Positions 11,946-21,726 are shown, counted from the stretch's first letter. The stretch is 64,000 bases of DNA from Desulfogranum marinum (GCF_016918565.1 NZ_JAFFQD010000006.1:62001-126000); one strand, 5' to 3'. Numbers and translations are program-made. Notes: generated by a model not told the origin, from the letters alone.

Positions 11946-12545
11946 TCAAGAGTTGTTGTCGTCAATATAAACCATACCTTCCAAAAGCAGATGATCTATG
12001 CGCTCATTAACTAACAATCGGTCTTCCTCAGGGGCCTGATCGACATAAAACAGAAAGTTACCCTCTTTCCAGGAAAGAGCCTCGAAAAAGGCATCCTTTA
12101 TCTGTCGCCCAAGAGAATACGTCAGGTTGTCTGGATGGATATAGCCTTGTTGGATTAAAATATGCCCAAGTCGCTGCTCTCGATCACCTTCTCGGTGGAT
12201 GGCGAGGCACTCCTCCAACTGTTGGGAGGTAATCTGCTGTTCCGCCAGCAAAATCTCACCGATCTTTTTCTGACTGGTTTCAAGCATGCCGAAGACCAAG
12301 ACCCCCTTGGTGAAAAAAAAGCATCCACTGTTCCCCGTGGTGAGGACTTCGAGTTCTCCGGTAAGCCCTGCATGACTAAAAAGTTGAAAAATGTCATCAA
12401 TGGAAATCGATGCGATATCGCCCTGCAGGGCGACTTTACTTGCCTTACGGAGCTTTTTTCTCCATTGCCCTTCCTCTTGAGGCGGGACATCTTCAACCAG
12501 AGGCTGCACTTTTGATCTGAAAAGTGTCTGCAAGACGGATTTCAT
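11946..12545 (-). CDS. DUF4388 (PatA-like) domain protein
   Basis: The 199-residue protein carries a DUF4388 domain at about residues 38-110 (ISIDDIFQLFSHAGLTGELE, then a FFFTKGVLVFGM strand). This is the pattern seen in PatA-like proteins of deltaproteobacteria. The C-terminal half repeats the motif of type II secretion GspE N-terminal regions (IGEILLAEQQITSQQLEECL and LGHILIQQGYIHPDNL). Such proteins are usually signalling adaptors linked to two-component systems, type IV pili or gliding. No catalytic residues are visible. It diverges from the following ATPase-like gene by about 250 bp. Confidence 0.75.
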   Translation of the reverse strand: MKSVLQTLFRSKVQPLVEDVPPQEEGQWRKKLRKASKVALQGDIASISIDDIFQLFSHAGLTGELEVLTTGNSGCFFFTKGVLVFGMLETSQKKIGEILLAEQQITSQQLEECLAIHREGDREQRLGHILIQQGYIHPDNLTYSLGRQIKDAFFEALSWKEGNFLFYVDQAPEEDRLLVNERIDHLLLEGMVYIDDNNS

Positions 12546-12791
12546 ATGACAAAATGGAGTTAAAGGGATACGAAAAAGCTTATGTTCCAGGAGAGCCTAT
12601 CGGAAAATAATATTCGCAAACAGCCTCCTATGTACAGTCTCTCATCCAAGGAAAAGATGTCAAGTTTTTTCTCTTGCCAACATGAAACTCCCTGGCAACG
12701 AAACAAAGTATTGCCGCCACAGTGGCACAAATGCCACTTCGTGTCTATCATTTCCAACTACTTATATTAATCTTTTTGCCATCGGTAAACT

Positions 12792-13913
12792 ATGGAACTG
12801 CTCCAATTTCGAATTCGAGCGCATAAAGTGCTTGCAGACACACACTGGATACAGGTCAAAGATGGCGTGAATATTCTTGCCGGCGAGGACCCAAAAGCGG
12901 TGCAGGCAGTGTTTGAGCTCCTGCAAACCATACGACCTCCGTCTTCCGCCCACCTACGGCCGCTCACAACAAACATGAGGCAAAGTGTGAGTCAAAATGG
13001 CTACACTAAACGAGTTATACCCAAAAAAAAGACAGCTGCATTTGCAATTTTTTCAGCAGACAACACTCTAGTAAGAGACATTGCTTCCCTGGATGACGCG
13101 CTGTACGAACTCGATCGAATTGAAGTGGGACGCCGCATTGATCTCAGCCGTTGGATGAATTTTGTTGAACTGTCAAGCTCAGCCAGATGGAGCGAAATCG
13201 ATCAGCCGCTACGGCAACTGCTTGACGACCTAACAAAACAATGTCCGTCAAAAATCCTCCAGCCGCTCAAAGAGATGACTGCTCTACGAAAAGGCACAGA
13301 CCGTCTGCACCGTGGATTAGATCAAACTCTTATTGATCAACTGACAGCCCTTTCACCCGTGATAGGCCCTGCCCAAAAAGAGATGTATGCCGGCTTGCTC
13401 CATACGGCCCAGCGTTCTCAACGATTTATCCTTGCCAAAAAAGCAATTTATCCACAAGTACCCTTGTTTATTCACCTCGTCGACCAAGTCGATGGAAATA
13501 CCCGTCTCCCGCTTACCTTGTTCACCGATTTATTGAACAACAATACCGTTCTTCGATCCAACCCTACGCAGGAAGAACTCAACCAACTGATACAAAGTAT
13601 GTTTGCCCCACTTTCCTCCCCGGCGAGCATTGCTCTTCAGGGGCAAACGATTTCGCTCATGGATGGTTCCTTATCGCTGCCTCACCTGGTGCAGAGCCTC
13701 GCGGCATTGCACCAAATTTTATTTGGCCGGCTACCAATTTTTCTAATCGATTGCCTCAAGTCATCACCACGCACCATTGAGGAAGTACTTTCAACGCTGC
13801 AACTGATGCGGGGCAGCAGAAGTCTTGTTGCTGCCAAAAAGAGTCACCTCGCCCTCTGCCAACCACGGTTTCGGCATGCTAACACCATCACTGATCACAC
13901 GTGGCAGAAATAA
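12792..13913 (+). CDS. SMC/RecF-like ATPase-fold protein without Walker A, unknown function
   Basis: The 373-residue product begins LLQFRIRAHKVL-x-VKDGVNILAGEDPKAVQAVFELLQTI. This has the shape of the N-terminus of AAA_23/RecF-type ABC ATPases (strand, GxNxxGKS loop, helix), but the P-loop Lys and Ser/Thr are missing. The C-terminal LPIFLIDCLKSSPRTIEEV resembles the Walker B region, with a single Asp and no catalytic Glu. I infer a degenerate ATPase fold that may bind DNA or a partner without hydrolysis. No operon partner is evident, and the ribosome binding site is weak. The family call is tentative, but the open frame and codon use support a real gene. Confidence 0.5.
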   Translation: MELLQFRIRAHKVLADTHWIQVKDGVNILAGEDPKAVQAVFELLQTIRPPSSAHLRPLTTNMRQSVSQNGYTKRVIPKKKTAAFAIFSADNTLVRDIASLDDALYELDRIEVGRRIDLSRWMNFVELSSSARWSEIDQPLRQLLDDLTKQCPSKILQPLKEMTALRKGTDRLHRGLDQTLIDQLTALSPVIGPAQKEMYAGLLHTAQRSQRFILAKKAIYPQVPLFIHLVDQVDGNTRLPLTLFTDLLNNNTVLRSNPTQEELNQLIQSMFAPLSSPASIALQGQTISLMDGSLSLPHLVQSLAALHQILFGRLPIFLIDCLKSSPRTIEEVLSTLQLMRGSRSLVAAKKSHLALCQPRFRHANTITDHTWQK

Positions 13914-13989
13914 CCAACCCTGCTCCATTTCTTTACCATTGTCTGTGCCTAACCCGATAGCCCGAAATTGAGAATATTACGTTGAGAAC

Positions 13990-14008
13990 AGGTAAGCGCT
14001 ATAATCCG
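13990..14008 (-). repeat. Short dispersed core repeat, diverged copy F
   Basis: AGGTAAGCGCTATAATCCG, the reverse orientation of the core at 10136, with several changes. It lies in the 454-bp gap between 13914 and 14367, which otherwise holds copy B and no gene I can support. Confidence 0.45.
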
Positions 14009-14253
14009 AGGCATGCACAATATTTTACAGTGGGTATGGGGTCGATAACGCAAGATACCGACCATTTATGAAAACCGCTGAATAAAAACAGGTTTTATTG
14101 GAGGTGTTAATTATCAGGGATAATTTCGTAAAAATATGCTAAAGATCTTTGCAAATTACCCTAACCCACTACTTAAGGGTGGCTTGAAAAAATAGAAAAT
14201 TCGTTCAACTTCGAGGCGCATCTAAAATTTTACCACAGGCATAGAGTTGATAT

Positions 14254-14271
14254 CGGAGCCTGCGTTTACCT
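14254..14271 (+). repeat. Short dispersed core repeat, copy B
   Basis: CGGAGCCTGCGTTTACCT, differing from copy A at three positions. It is flanked by ATAAAATTTT-like segments that also occur near copy C. Confidence 0.6.
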
Positions 14272-14367
14272 CTGAGGATAAAATTTTGGGTATAGCAAAA
14301 AAGTTGGATGAATGAGCAATTTTTCAAGATAGCCCTAACAGATACTTGCCCAGACCATTAGAACACG

Positions 14368-14943
14368 ATGAAACCATTGGAAATTATAAACATTCTTGGT
14401 AGTCCGAGAAAAAACGGCACCACTGCTCGTATTGCCAGGGCATTCACTGAAACTGCGGAACGTCGTGGCGCTGTTGTTAAAAACTATTATCTTAACGGCA
14501 TGCAATATAGGGGTTGTCAAGGATGTGAAGGGTGCCATACACGTTCGGACAAATGCATTCTCCGCGACGATGCGACCCAGATTTTAGAAGATCTGTTCAC
14601 GGCAGATATCACATTATTCTCTTCCCCTATTTATTTTGGGGACACCTCCGGTCAGTTCAAATCATTTTATGATCGAATGTGGTCGCTCATACGGCCTGAA
14701 TATATTTCAGACCCTACCGATGCCAGCCGCCTTCCCAAGGGGAAGACAGCACTGCTCATCCTCTCCCAGGTTGATGCCCGTATCGCCCACGAAGACGTGC
14801 TGAAGAGATATAGCATGTATCTTAAGCTCTACGGTTTCTCTGTAAAAACGATCATGGCGGCTGACCTGGACATGATGCCCAATACAGATATAAGCAGTTA
14901 TGCCCTGCAGGCCGAACAGCTCGCCAGAGAACTGATATTGTAA
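14368..14943 (+). CDS. Flavodoxin-fold NAD(P)H-dependent oxidoreductase (FMN reductase family)
   Basis: The 191-residue protein starts with the FMN phosphate-binding loop INILGSPRKNGTTARIARAF. It then has the paired-cysteine segment YRGCQGCEGCHTRSDKC near residues 48-65, as in iron-sulfur flavoproteins and the multimeric flavodoxin (WrbA-like) group. The isoalloxazine-contacting SSPIYFGDTSGQFKSFYDR segment follows near residue 90. These enzymes pass electrons from NAD(P)H or ferredoxin to quinones, metals or other acceptors; some bind a 4Fe-4S cluster through the cysteines. The gene is isolated, so the substrate is open. Confidence 0.85.
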   Translation: MKPLEIINILGSPRKNGTTARIARAFTETAERRGAVVKNYYLNGMQYRGCQGCEGCHTRSDKCILRDDATQILEDLFTADITLFSSPIYFGDTSGQFKSFYDRMWSLIRPEYISDPTDASRLPKGKTALLILSQVDARIAHEDVLKRYSMYLKLYGFSVKTIMAADLDMMPNTDISSYALQAEQLARELIL

Positions 14944-15010
14944 TAATCAGTCGTTATTGCTTGCAAGAACATAAGCCAACAATAGCAGCCTACACACCCG
15001 GTTGAAGAGT

Positions 15011-17041
15011 TCAGTCGCACCCCTTCACATATATTTCAGACCGATTGTCAGGCCCCAGGGGCAGCCCGCAGGCATCGCTGCCATCTTCGGGGATCTGATC
15101 GGAAAAGACCCGTTTAATCGGGACAACCAACGGGCTGGCAATAAACCTTGCAGCAGTTCCTACCAATGCTCCTTTCCGAAGCCCGAAGTTAATATCATCA
15201 AAGCTGCCACTTATCTTTAATGGTGTTGCAAGATTAAAAAATTCCGGCTTCTTTGGTGTTGGTGAAACCGTTAAGTTCACTGTATTTTTTCTGAAATCGA
15301 CCTGCCCTTTGCCACAGATACGTATTTTACTCGTATCAATGAAAAAAACATCGGGGGTCAACAGTCCATCCTCCACCTTCCATCTGCCGACGGCACAATT
15401 CACTTCAGATTGCTCCTCCTCAGTACTTGATACAATAGCTGCGATCAAATTCACCGCCCACAGATCAATAATTCCGGCACCAAGATTATCTAGATGTCCT
15501 GAAAAATCAAAATAGCCGTTTCCGTTGGCAAAAATCTGATTAACAGTACTTGCAGAAGAGTAAAGGTCCACATCGAGATTAACCAACCCCGACATTTTCG
15601 ACTCCGGCTTCTGCCGACGTACATAGATGCCAATATCAAAATTATGAACTACAGCTCGAAAAGTAGCATCTGCTGCCTCTTGGCCCGGCTTAAGAGATGT
15701 GGACATCGTTATCTCACCCCCCGGAATTTGTAATGCAAGAGGTTCAATTGCCATCCGCCCGTCGCGTAAAACCGCCTTCAAGGAACCACTACCCAACTGA
15801 TCTTCCCCAGACAGAACCTGGTCGGCACGAACGGTCAGGCCAATATCAAAATCATCAAGCAAATCCGGATCAAGCAGATTTCGTACTTCTTTTCCTGTCT
15901 TTTCTTTTGCTACGGTTTTCTCCTCCGTATCCTCCCCTTGCTCTTTTTCTTGCGAGACCTTTTCGCCTCTCCACGACCAGTCATCAAACACAAAATCATC
16001 AAGCTGAATCAATGGTGAATGAAAGTCAACCTCAGCAGTAACCTTTTTTTCTCTGACAAGGGTTGCCGTCCCAACAAGGCTGCTACTCCCAGTAGAAACA
16101 GCTAAATTTTTCAAATCAAACCGTTCTTCTTGCAATGTTAGGTCAGTTTCAACACTATATTTAGCCAGCGGCGGCAAATCGACCTGCAAAAGCTGGTCAA
16201 GACTTTTTAAATTTTCGCCCTCAATAATGACCTTCAGGGCCAGTGCTCTTTGAGCCGGTACAAGGTCTACCTTACCCACGAAACCAAGCAGAGTATCGGC
16301 AACCTCTGCTTGAATCTCCATCCAAGTACTGCTACTGGTGAGAAACTCCTCAATGGAGGCAACAGAAACGTTCAATGAATAAGGGAAGGTGAGTAACTCC
16401 CCGGCCATATCAAGCTGTAGAGGAGAACCAGGCATCATGGAACCAGTACATTCTTTCAGCTCGAACGTTGCAGGTTCTTTGGTCCCAGGCGTGTAGTGGG
16501 TGACGATAATATTATCAAACCGAAGCTTCTCCACCACAATCGAATCATCGGTCAATTCAAGTTTTTGCGCACCTTCTTTGCTTTTTTCAGGTGGTCGCTT
16601 TGCAACAGGCGACTTCTCCTCTGCACTGTCATCTCCAGTAAATGTCCAGTTAACAGCGCCGTTTTTATTTTCTTCAAGAGTGACGATTAATTGCTGAACA
16701 TTAATTTCGGGAATATGCAGTTTTTTTTGCAAAAGAGGCAGGAGAGCTATCTGTACTCTGGCCTGATCCAGAGAAAGAAATTTCTCTTGGCTAAAACCTG
16801 CTGGGTTTTGAATTTGCAGCCCCTTGAGAGTAAAAACAGGTTGCAGAGAAGTAGAGATAACAATGGAACCGTCTATAATGACCGGTCGATGCAGGGCGTT
16901 GCTGATAATGCTTTCGACAGGATCTTTGTAAGAAGTCAGGTTAATCGGAATTTTAAAGAAAGTTACCGCACCGATAAGCAGAACAAGACATACAACCACC
17001 ACCAAAAAACCCTTTACCAGCCAACGAAAAAAAGTCTTCAT
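15011..17041 (-). CDS. AsmA family inner-membrane protein
   Basis: The 676-residue protein has an N-terminal membrane anchor (KGFLVVVVCLVLLIGAVTFF) and a long periplasmic repeat-beta region. It ends in the AsmA_2 domain (NGNGYFDFSGHLDNLGAGIIDLW and the GQVDFRKNTVNLTVSPTPK segment). AsmA-type proteins are relatives of the bridge-like lipid transporters that move phospholipids between the inner and outer membrane. A charged linker rich in Glu and Lys lies around residues 355-385. I begin at the ATG at 17041, with the GGGGGGAG Shine-Dalgarno just upstream. A GTG at 17044 is an alternative. It is a single-gene unit. Confidence 0.88.
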   Translation of the reverse strand: MKTFFRWLVKGFLVVVVCLVLLIGAVTFFKIPINLTSYKDPVESIISNALHRPVIIDGSIVISTSLQPVFTLKGLQIQNPAGFSQEKFLSLDQARVQIALLPLLQKKLHIPEINVQQLIVTLEENKNGAVNWTFTGDDSAEEKSPVAKRPPEKSKEGAQKLELTDDSIVVEKLRFDNIIVTHYTPGTKEPATFELKECTGSMMPGSPLQLDMAGELLTFPYSLNVSVASIEEFLTSSSTWMEIQAEVADTLLGFVGKVDLVPAQRALALKVIIEGENLKSLDQLLQVDLPPLAKYSVETDLTLQEERFDLKNLAVSTGSSSLVGTATLVREKKVTAEVDFHSPLIQLDDFVFDDWSWRGEKVSQEKEQGEDTEEKTVAKEKTGKEVRNLLDPDLLDDFDIGLTVRADQVLSGEDQLGSGSLKAVLRDGRMAIEPLALQIPGGEITMSTSLKPGQEAADATFRAVVHNFDIGIYVRRQKPESKMSGLVNLDVDLYSSASTVNQIFANGNGYFDFSGHLDNLGAGIIDLWAVNLIAAIVSSTEEEQSEVNCAVGRWKVEDGLLTPDVFFIDTSKIRICGKGQVDFRKNTVNLTVSPTPKKPEFFNLATPLKISGSFDDINFGLRKGALVGTAARFIASPLVVPIKRVFSDQIPEDGSDACGLPLGPDNRSEIYVKGCD

Positions 17042-17279
17042 CACTCCCCCCTAGCCTGTGTATTATGTCAACAATCCGCTCTTTCTGTTTGAGGTAGCTG
17101 CACTCACCTCACTACCCCACACAAAAAGAATACTCTGAAATATAACAAGATATCAAGGCCATAAAGAACTAAATCAACTTTTACACTGCCGGGGATACAG
17201 CCGACAATGACAAAGAACCTTAAACAAAAGCAAGGCTAGCGGCACCACTATTTTCGAGATACAAGAGACGTAGTTACTG

Positions 17280-17428
17280 TTCAGCGAAGACTTAAAATTG
17301 TCGATTTGCCTCGAACTGTAACTGCTCAGCAGTGCTCCAAATGCTCACAAACTGACTGATTGAGGGAATAAGCCCTGACTTCGATACATTGGTATGCTGG
17401 GTGGGCAGATAGTTGAGAGTTGGGGTGC
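17280..17428 (+). repeat. About 150-bp dispersed repeat, copy 1
   Basis: This segment (TTCAGCGAAGACTTAAAAT at its start) aligns over its whole length with 23851-24005. Shared blocks are AACTG-AACTG-TCAGCAGTGCTC, AAATG-TCACAA and ATAAGCCC-GA-TTCGAT. It fills much of the 480-bp gap between asmA and the carbonic anhydrase gene. I see no reading frame in it. Confidence 0.6.
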
Positions 17429-17458
17429 TTGCAGACCAGTTACGAGATATAAAACAAA

Positions 17459-17502
17459 AAACGCAGCAAAAGCGACAATACAAATTCGCCTATGCTGCGT
17501 TT
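17459..17502 (-). terminator. Intrinsic terminator of the carbonic anhydrase gene
   Basis: AAACGCAGCA (17459-17468) pairs perfectly with TGCTGCGTTT (17493-17502). Read on the minus strand the hairpin is followed by a T-rich tail (TTTTGTTTTAT). It lies 26 bp after the stop of the minus-strand carbonic anhydrase gene. Confidence 0.7.
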
Positions 17503-17527
17503 GAAAAAAAGAAGAAATTGGCTGGTT

Positions 17528-18127
17528 CTAATCGAGCATGGACACCTCTCCGGTTTCCAAATTATAAAAACTTGCCACAACTTTCACCTTACCATCCTTT
17601 ACCAAATCGGCAACATATGGTTCTGACTGCTCAATCTTAGTCGCCATATTTTTCGCCAATTCCATAGAGGCATTGTTCACTAAATTGCCATCTTTTCCTT
17701 GAACGTTTTTTATTGCAGCATCAATGGGTGGTGTCAAACTGGCGATATGCCCGCCTAAACGGGTACCCCCTGCCACTGCCCCCACAGCTCCGCAACTGGT
17801 ATGGCCAAGTACCATCACCAAAGGACAGTGAAGATGCTTTACTGCATACTCAATGCTTCCAAGGATTTGATCATTGACGATGTTACCTGCAACGCGCAAC
17901 ACAAAGACATCTCCAAGCCCCTGATCAAAAATATCAACCGGAGGAACACGGGAATCCGCACAGGTCAGGATACAAGCGATTGGCTCCTGACCTTCCACTA
18001 ATCTTCCCCTTGATTCCTCGCAATGATTGGGGTGCTCCAACGAACAGGAAATAAATCTCTTGTTTCCTTCTAAAAGCAGACTCAGGGCTTCGTCTGCCGT
18101 GGGTCGTGTGGTTACAATTTGCTCCAT
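17528..18127 (-). CDS. Beta-class carbonic anhydrase
   Basis: The 199-residue enzyme interconverts CO2 and bicarbonate in the cytosol. The zinc ligands are visible: C56 with D58 and R60 (CADSR), and H109 with C112 (HTSCGAV). The length and the SIEYAVKHLHCPLVMVLGHTSCG segment are typical of beta carbonic anhydrases. An AGAGGTG site precedes the ATG. The gene is monocistronic with its own terminator. Confidence 0.95.
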   Translation of the reverse strand: MEQIVTTRPTADEALSLLLEGNKRFISCSLEHPNHCEESRGRLVEGQEPIACILTCADSRVPPVDIFDQGLGDVFVLRVAGNIVNDQILGSIEYAVKHLHCPLVMVLGHTSCGAVGAVAGGTRLGGHIASLTPPIDAAIKNVQGKDGNLVNNASMELAKNMATKIEQSEPYVADLVKDGKVKVVASFYNLETGEVSMLD

Positions 18128-18487
18128 CAGTACACCTCTCTTGCATAACAGTATCAGTTAAAGTTGTGCTATATTGGCTCATACTATATACACAATGTGG
18201 TCCTTAAACAAAAGAAAAAGAATAAGAAAAATAGATGAATGATGTAAGAAAAATAAATACCAGCGCAAAATGACTTCATATAAATCGCTATTTTTAGATT
18301 ATCTCCTTATTTTTTATGTCTATAGCCAGATCCTCAACTTCAGGAGAGCCATTTTTTTAACCACGGCCTGATAGGCATTAATGCTCAGCATGGCAAAAAA
18401 ACTTTTTCCAAGGTACCCTTAAAATGGCTTATTACTCCTGAATGTACATTTCATTTCAAAATTTTATTAATAGCTCCTACACTGACC
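18128..18487. other. Intergenic, no gene seen
   Basis: This AT-rich divergent gap of 360 bp holds the promoters of the carbonic anhydrase gene (leftward) and the radical SAM gene (rightward). I cannot identify either one firmly. No open frame or repeat is supported. Confidence 0.5.
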
Positions 18488-19363
18488 ATGCACTACGAAG
18501 GCCCCATCTATAGACCACCAAGTGAAGCAGACTCGTTACTGATCCAAGCTACTGTCGGTTGCCCGCACAATAAATGTACTTTTTGCATGGTGTACAAAAA
18601 CGGTCCGCCGTTCAAAGTGCGGCCGGTAGCGGCTATCTGCAAAGACATGGAACAAGCAGCGCAGGAGTATGGAGCTAAAGTATCCACTCTTTTTTTCCCG
18701 GCAGGCAACACCATTGCCATGAAAACCAAAGACCTCTGTACAATATGCGAGCATGCCTACCAACTCTTCCCCAAGCTGGAAAGAATAACTGTTTATGGCT
18801 CGTTTCAGTATATTCACGCAAAAGGACTGGAGGAGTTACAGCAATTAGTACACGCCGGGCTAACGCGAATTCATGTTGGCCTCGAATCCGGTGATGACGA
18901 AATTCTACGCCGCATCTGTAAAGGCACCAACAGCACCCAGCAAATTGAGGCAGGACAGTGGGTTATGAGAGCCGGCATGGAACTGAGCCTTTACGCCATG
19001 CTCGGAATCGGCGGCAAAGAACGAACCATGCAACATGCGGCAGCAACCGCCAAGGTACTCGATGCTATTGAGCCTACTTTTATCCGCCTGCGAACCTTTC
19101 TTCCCAAAAAAGACACACCGCTACTGGAGGATATCCTTAACCACAAATTCTCAATGCTCGGTCCGCATGAGGTACTGCTGGAGACAAAAAAAATGCTTGA
19201 ACAATTAAACGCGTCATCTCTGCTCACCAGTGATCACTACACCAATTATATCAATCTTGAGGGAAAACTCCCCTCTGCAAAACCCTTGCTCATCAATCAA
19301 ATCGATCAGGCCCTGCAGAGAGCTGAAACAACGTTTCGGCCGGTGTATATCGGCAATCAGTAA
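18488..19363 (+). CDS. Radical SAM protein of unknown substrate
   Basis: The 291-residue protein has the cluster motif C-x4-C-x2-C (GCPHNKCTFCMVYK) near residues 24-34. This four-spacer variant is found in a group of small radical SAM proteins and still binds the 4Fe-4S cluster that cleaves S-adenosylmethionine. The TIM-barrel strand motifs (RIHVGLESGDDEILRRICKG and ELSLYAMLGIGG) follow. No SPASM or B12 domain is present. The rarA gene starts 68 bp downstream in the same direction, so they may be cotranscribed. The reaction cannot be told from sequence. Confidence 0.85.
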   Translation: MHYEGPIYRPPSEADSLLIQATVGCPHNKCTFCMVYKNGPPFKVRPVAAICKDMEQAAQEYGAKVSTLFFPAGNTIAMKTKDLCTICEHAYQLFPKLERITVYGSFQYIHAKGLEELQQLVHAGLTRIHVGLESGDDEILRRICKGTNSTQQIEAGQWVMRAGMELSLYAMLGIGGKERTMQHAAATAKVLDAIEPTFIRLRTFLPKKDTPLLEDILNHKFSMLGPHEVLLETKKMLEQLNASSLLTSDHYTNYINLEGKLPSAKPLLINQIDQALQRAETTFRPVYIGNQ

Positions 19364-19431
19364 TCGATACACTGCCGCCCATTTCTATATATTCGCCTCC
19401 CAATCAATAGACTTTACCAAACGACCTTGGA

Positions 19432-20712
19432 ATGATACACACCACCCAACCCTTAGCCGAGAGAATCCGCCCTGAAACACTTGATCAATACCGGGGACAA
19501 AATCACCTGGTCGGCAACAAAGGCATTCTCCGCAAGATGCTTGATTCGGAAAACATTTCTTCTTTTATATTGTGGGGCCCACCCGGTGTAGGAAAAACCA
19601 CCTTGGCAAAAATCATTGCCAAACAGTTAAACCGCCATTTCCATACTCTTTCCGCTGTGAGTTCAGGAGTTAAGGACGTACGTGCTGTTATTGCCAAAGC
19701 AGAAAAACAGAAAGTCTTTTACACGCCGAGCCCAATTCTTTTTATCGACGAAATTCATCGCTTCAGCAAATCTCAGCAGGATTCTTTGCTCGGTGCTGTG
19801 GAGATGGGGACAGTTGTCCTGATTGGTGCAACCACTGAGAATCCATCGTTTGAAATTATTTCTCCGCTCCTCTCCAGGTGCCAGGTATACGTCCTCAACC
19901 CCTTAGAGCATAAGGATCTGGAGGATCTGCTTGACTATGCGGTCGCAACCGACACGGCCTTAAAGACAAAAAGCATTTCCTTTCAGGAAAAAGACGCATT
20001 GCTCAAATTTGCAGGCGGCGATGCACGTAAACTATTGAACATGCTCGAGCTGGTTATCAATGCTCAGCAGGAAGAAGAAATAAGTATTACAAACGAGATG
20101 GTACTGCGCGAACTGCAGGAAAACCCCTCTCTTTATGATAAAGATGGCGAACAGCACTATGATATAGCCTCAGCACTGATTAAATCGATCCGGGGCAGTG
20201 ATCCCGACGCAGCCGTCTACTGGCTTGCACGAATGATCGAAGGTGGTGAAGATCCAAAATTCATTGCTCGAAGGTTGGTCATATCGGCCAGCGAGGATAT
20301 TGGCCTGGCCAACCCCAATGCCCTGCTTTTAGCCACTTCCTGCTTTCAGGCAGTGACACAGGTAGGGATGCCGGAATCGAGGATAATACTTTCCGAAACC
20401 GCTCTCTATCTAGCGTCCTCTCCCAAAAGCAATGCAGCCTATCTTGCCATAGGCAAAGCCCAGGCCCTGGTGCGCGAAACCGGTAATCTCCCGGTCCCCA
20501 TGCATCTGCGAAATGCCCCCACCCAGTTAATGCAGGAAATGGGCTATAAAAAAGGGTATCAATATCCCCATGACTTCCCCGGAAATTTTGTCAATCAACA
20601 GTACCTGCCGGACAGCATCCGCCAACATCGCATCTACCAACCACAGACCACCCCGGCAGAGGTGACTATCATGGAACGATTAAGCTACTGGTGGAAAAGA
20701 AAGTATCGATAA
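19432..20712 (+). CDS. rarA: Replication-associated recombination protein A (MgsA/RarA/WRNIP1 ATPase)
   Basis: The 426-residue AAA+ protein acts at stalled replication forks. It starts LAERIRPETLDQYRGQNHLVG, as in the family, and has Walker A GPPGVGKTT near residue 48 and Walker B LFIDEIHRF near residue 101. The sensor 1 region is GATTENPSFE. The C-terminal tetramerisation domain carries the family motif GGEDPKFIARRLVISASEDIGLANP and the KGYQYPHDFPGNFVNQQYLP segment. Length is normal. It follows the radical SAM gene with a short gap. Confidence 0.97.
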   Translation: MIHTTQPLAERIRPETLDQYRGQNHLVGNKGILRKMLDSENISSFILWGPPGVGKTTLAKIIAKQLNRHFHTLSAVSSGVKDVRAVIAKAEKQKVFYTPSPILFIDEIHRFSKSQQDSLLGAVEMGTVVLIGATTENPSFEIISPLLSRCQVYVLNPLEHKDLEDLLDYAVATDTALKTKSISFQEKDALLKFAGGDARKLLNMLELVINAQQEEEISITNEMVLRELQENPSLYDKDGEQHYDIASALIKSIRGSDPDAAVYWLARMIEGGEDPKFIARRLVISASEDIGLANPNALLLATSCFQAVTQVGMPESRIILSETALYLASSPKSNAAYLAIGKAQALVRETGNLPVPMHLRNAPTQLMQEMGYKKGYQYPHDFPGNFVNQQYLPDSIRQHRIYQPQTTPAEVTIMERLSYWWKRKYR

Positions 20713-21012
20713 TAAATAACGCCTGCACCCCTGCAACAGCGAACTCTCTTTTTACTGATCAGCGGCAAGGGTAAAGCGTGCAGATCATCTTCCCTACGCT
20801 CAATTTAATAAGTTGCGCACAAAAACAAATACATGTTATAATTATTTGATTTTAGAATGTTTTTCTCAGTACCGCTCTCCCTGGAACAATGGAGCCACGC
20901 TTTTACCCATTTTCATGTATATCAGCAGGTAAACAAGCACTCATCTTCTTGCTTATAATACCACGCAGTTTTGCGTCGACTATAATTTCAACGACCTTTT
21001 CAGGATATACGA
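20713..21012. other. Intergenic, no gene seen
   Basis: A 300-bp gap between rarA and the ANTAR gene. It probably contains the rarA terminator and the promoter of the next gene, but I see no convincing hairpin or promoter pair. The nominal 66-codon frame at 20889 has no ribosome binding site and overlaps the next start. Confidence 0.45.
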
Positions 21013-21726
21013 ATGCAGGATACTTCCTCAGAATTATACGAAAATTACTTCAAAGCTCTTATGGAAATCAGCCAAGCGGTGATTTCTGATCACTACCTTG
21101 ACGATGTCCTCAAGTTGATAGTCTTGGTTACTGCCCGAGTCACAGGGGTGGAAATTTGCTCTCTTTGGCTGCTCGATGAACAAAATGGGGAAAAAATCAT
21201 CAGGTTAAAAACAACCCAGGCTATAGATCAGGTATACGTCAAAGACAGGATACTGCACTTGAATGAAGGGGTTGTCGGCATGGTAGCAACCCAGCAACGC
21301 CCATTAATTATAAAAGATGTTAAAGAGTATTCCCTGTTCAAAGAAAAGGAGATGGCCCAGAAATTAGGACTGGTAGCCATGGCCGGAGTACCGCTCAAAG
21401 TAGGAGATGATGTAATCGGTGTACTCAACTGTTTTACCGACAAACCTCATGATTTTCCCAAATCAGAAATCAATCTAATCGCCACCGTAGCCAATCAGGC
21501 AGCCCTGGCTATCCACAACACTAAACTTGCAATGGATGCCCGTAATATTCGCGAACAGTTACGAACTCGAAAACTAGTTGAGAAAGCCAAAGAAATTATA
21601 ATTGCCCGTCGTAAAATCAGTGCAGACGAATCCTTCCGCTGGATTCAAAAGAAAAGCATGGATACAAGACGTTCCATGAGTGAAATTGCAGAGGCTATTA
21701 TTTTATCGGAAGAATTATCCGAATAG
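21013..21726 (+). CDS. GAF-ANTAR RNA-binding antiterminator
   Basis: The 237-residue protein has an N-terminal GAF sensor domain (about residues 10-165; VTGVEICSLWLLDE, then LGLVAMAGVPLKVGDDVIGVLNCF). Its C-terminal ANTAR domain covers about 175-235 (LVEKAKEIIIARRKISADES, then the helix with RRSMSEIAEAIILSEEL). ANTAR domains bind dual RNA hairpins with AxxGxx hexaloops and prevent formation of an overlapping terminator. The GAF pocket probably senses a small ligand or redox state; no phosphoacceptor domain is present. The next gene, a glutamate-synthase-like gene, has a matching hairpin and terminator in its leader. That makes it the best candidate target. Confidence 0.9.
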   Translation: MQDTSSELYENYFKALMEISQAVISDHYLDDVLKLIVLVTARVTGVEICSLWLLDEQNGEKIIRLKTTQAIDQVYVKDRILHLNEGVVGMVATQQRPLIIKDVKEYSLFKEKEMAQKLGLVAMAGVPLKVGDDVIGVLNCFTDKPHDFPKSEINLIATVANQAALAIHNTKLAMDARNIREQLRTRKLVEKAKEIIIARRKISADESFRWIQKKSMDTRRSMSEIAEAIILSEELSE

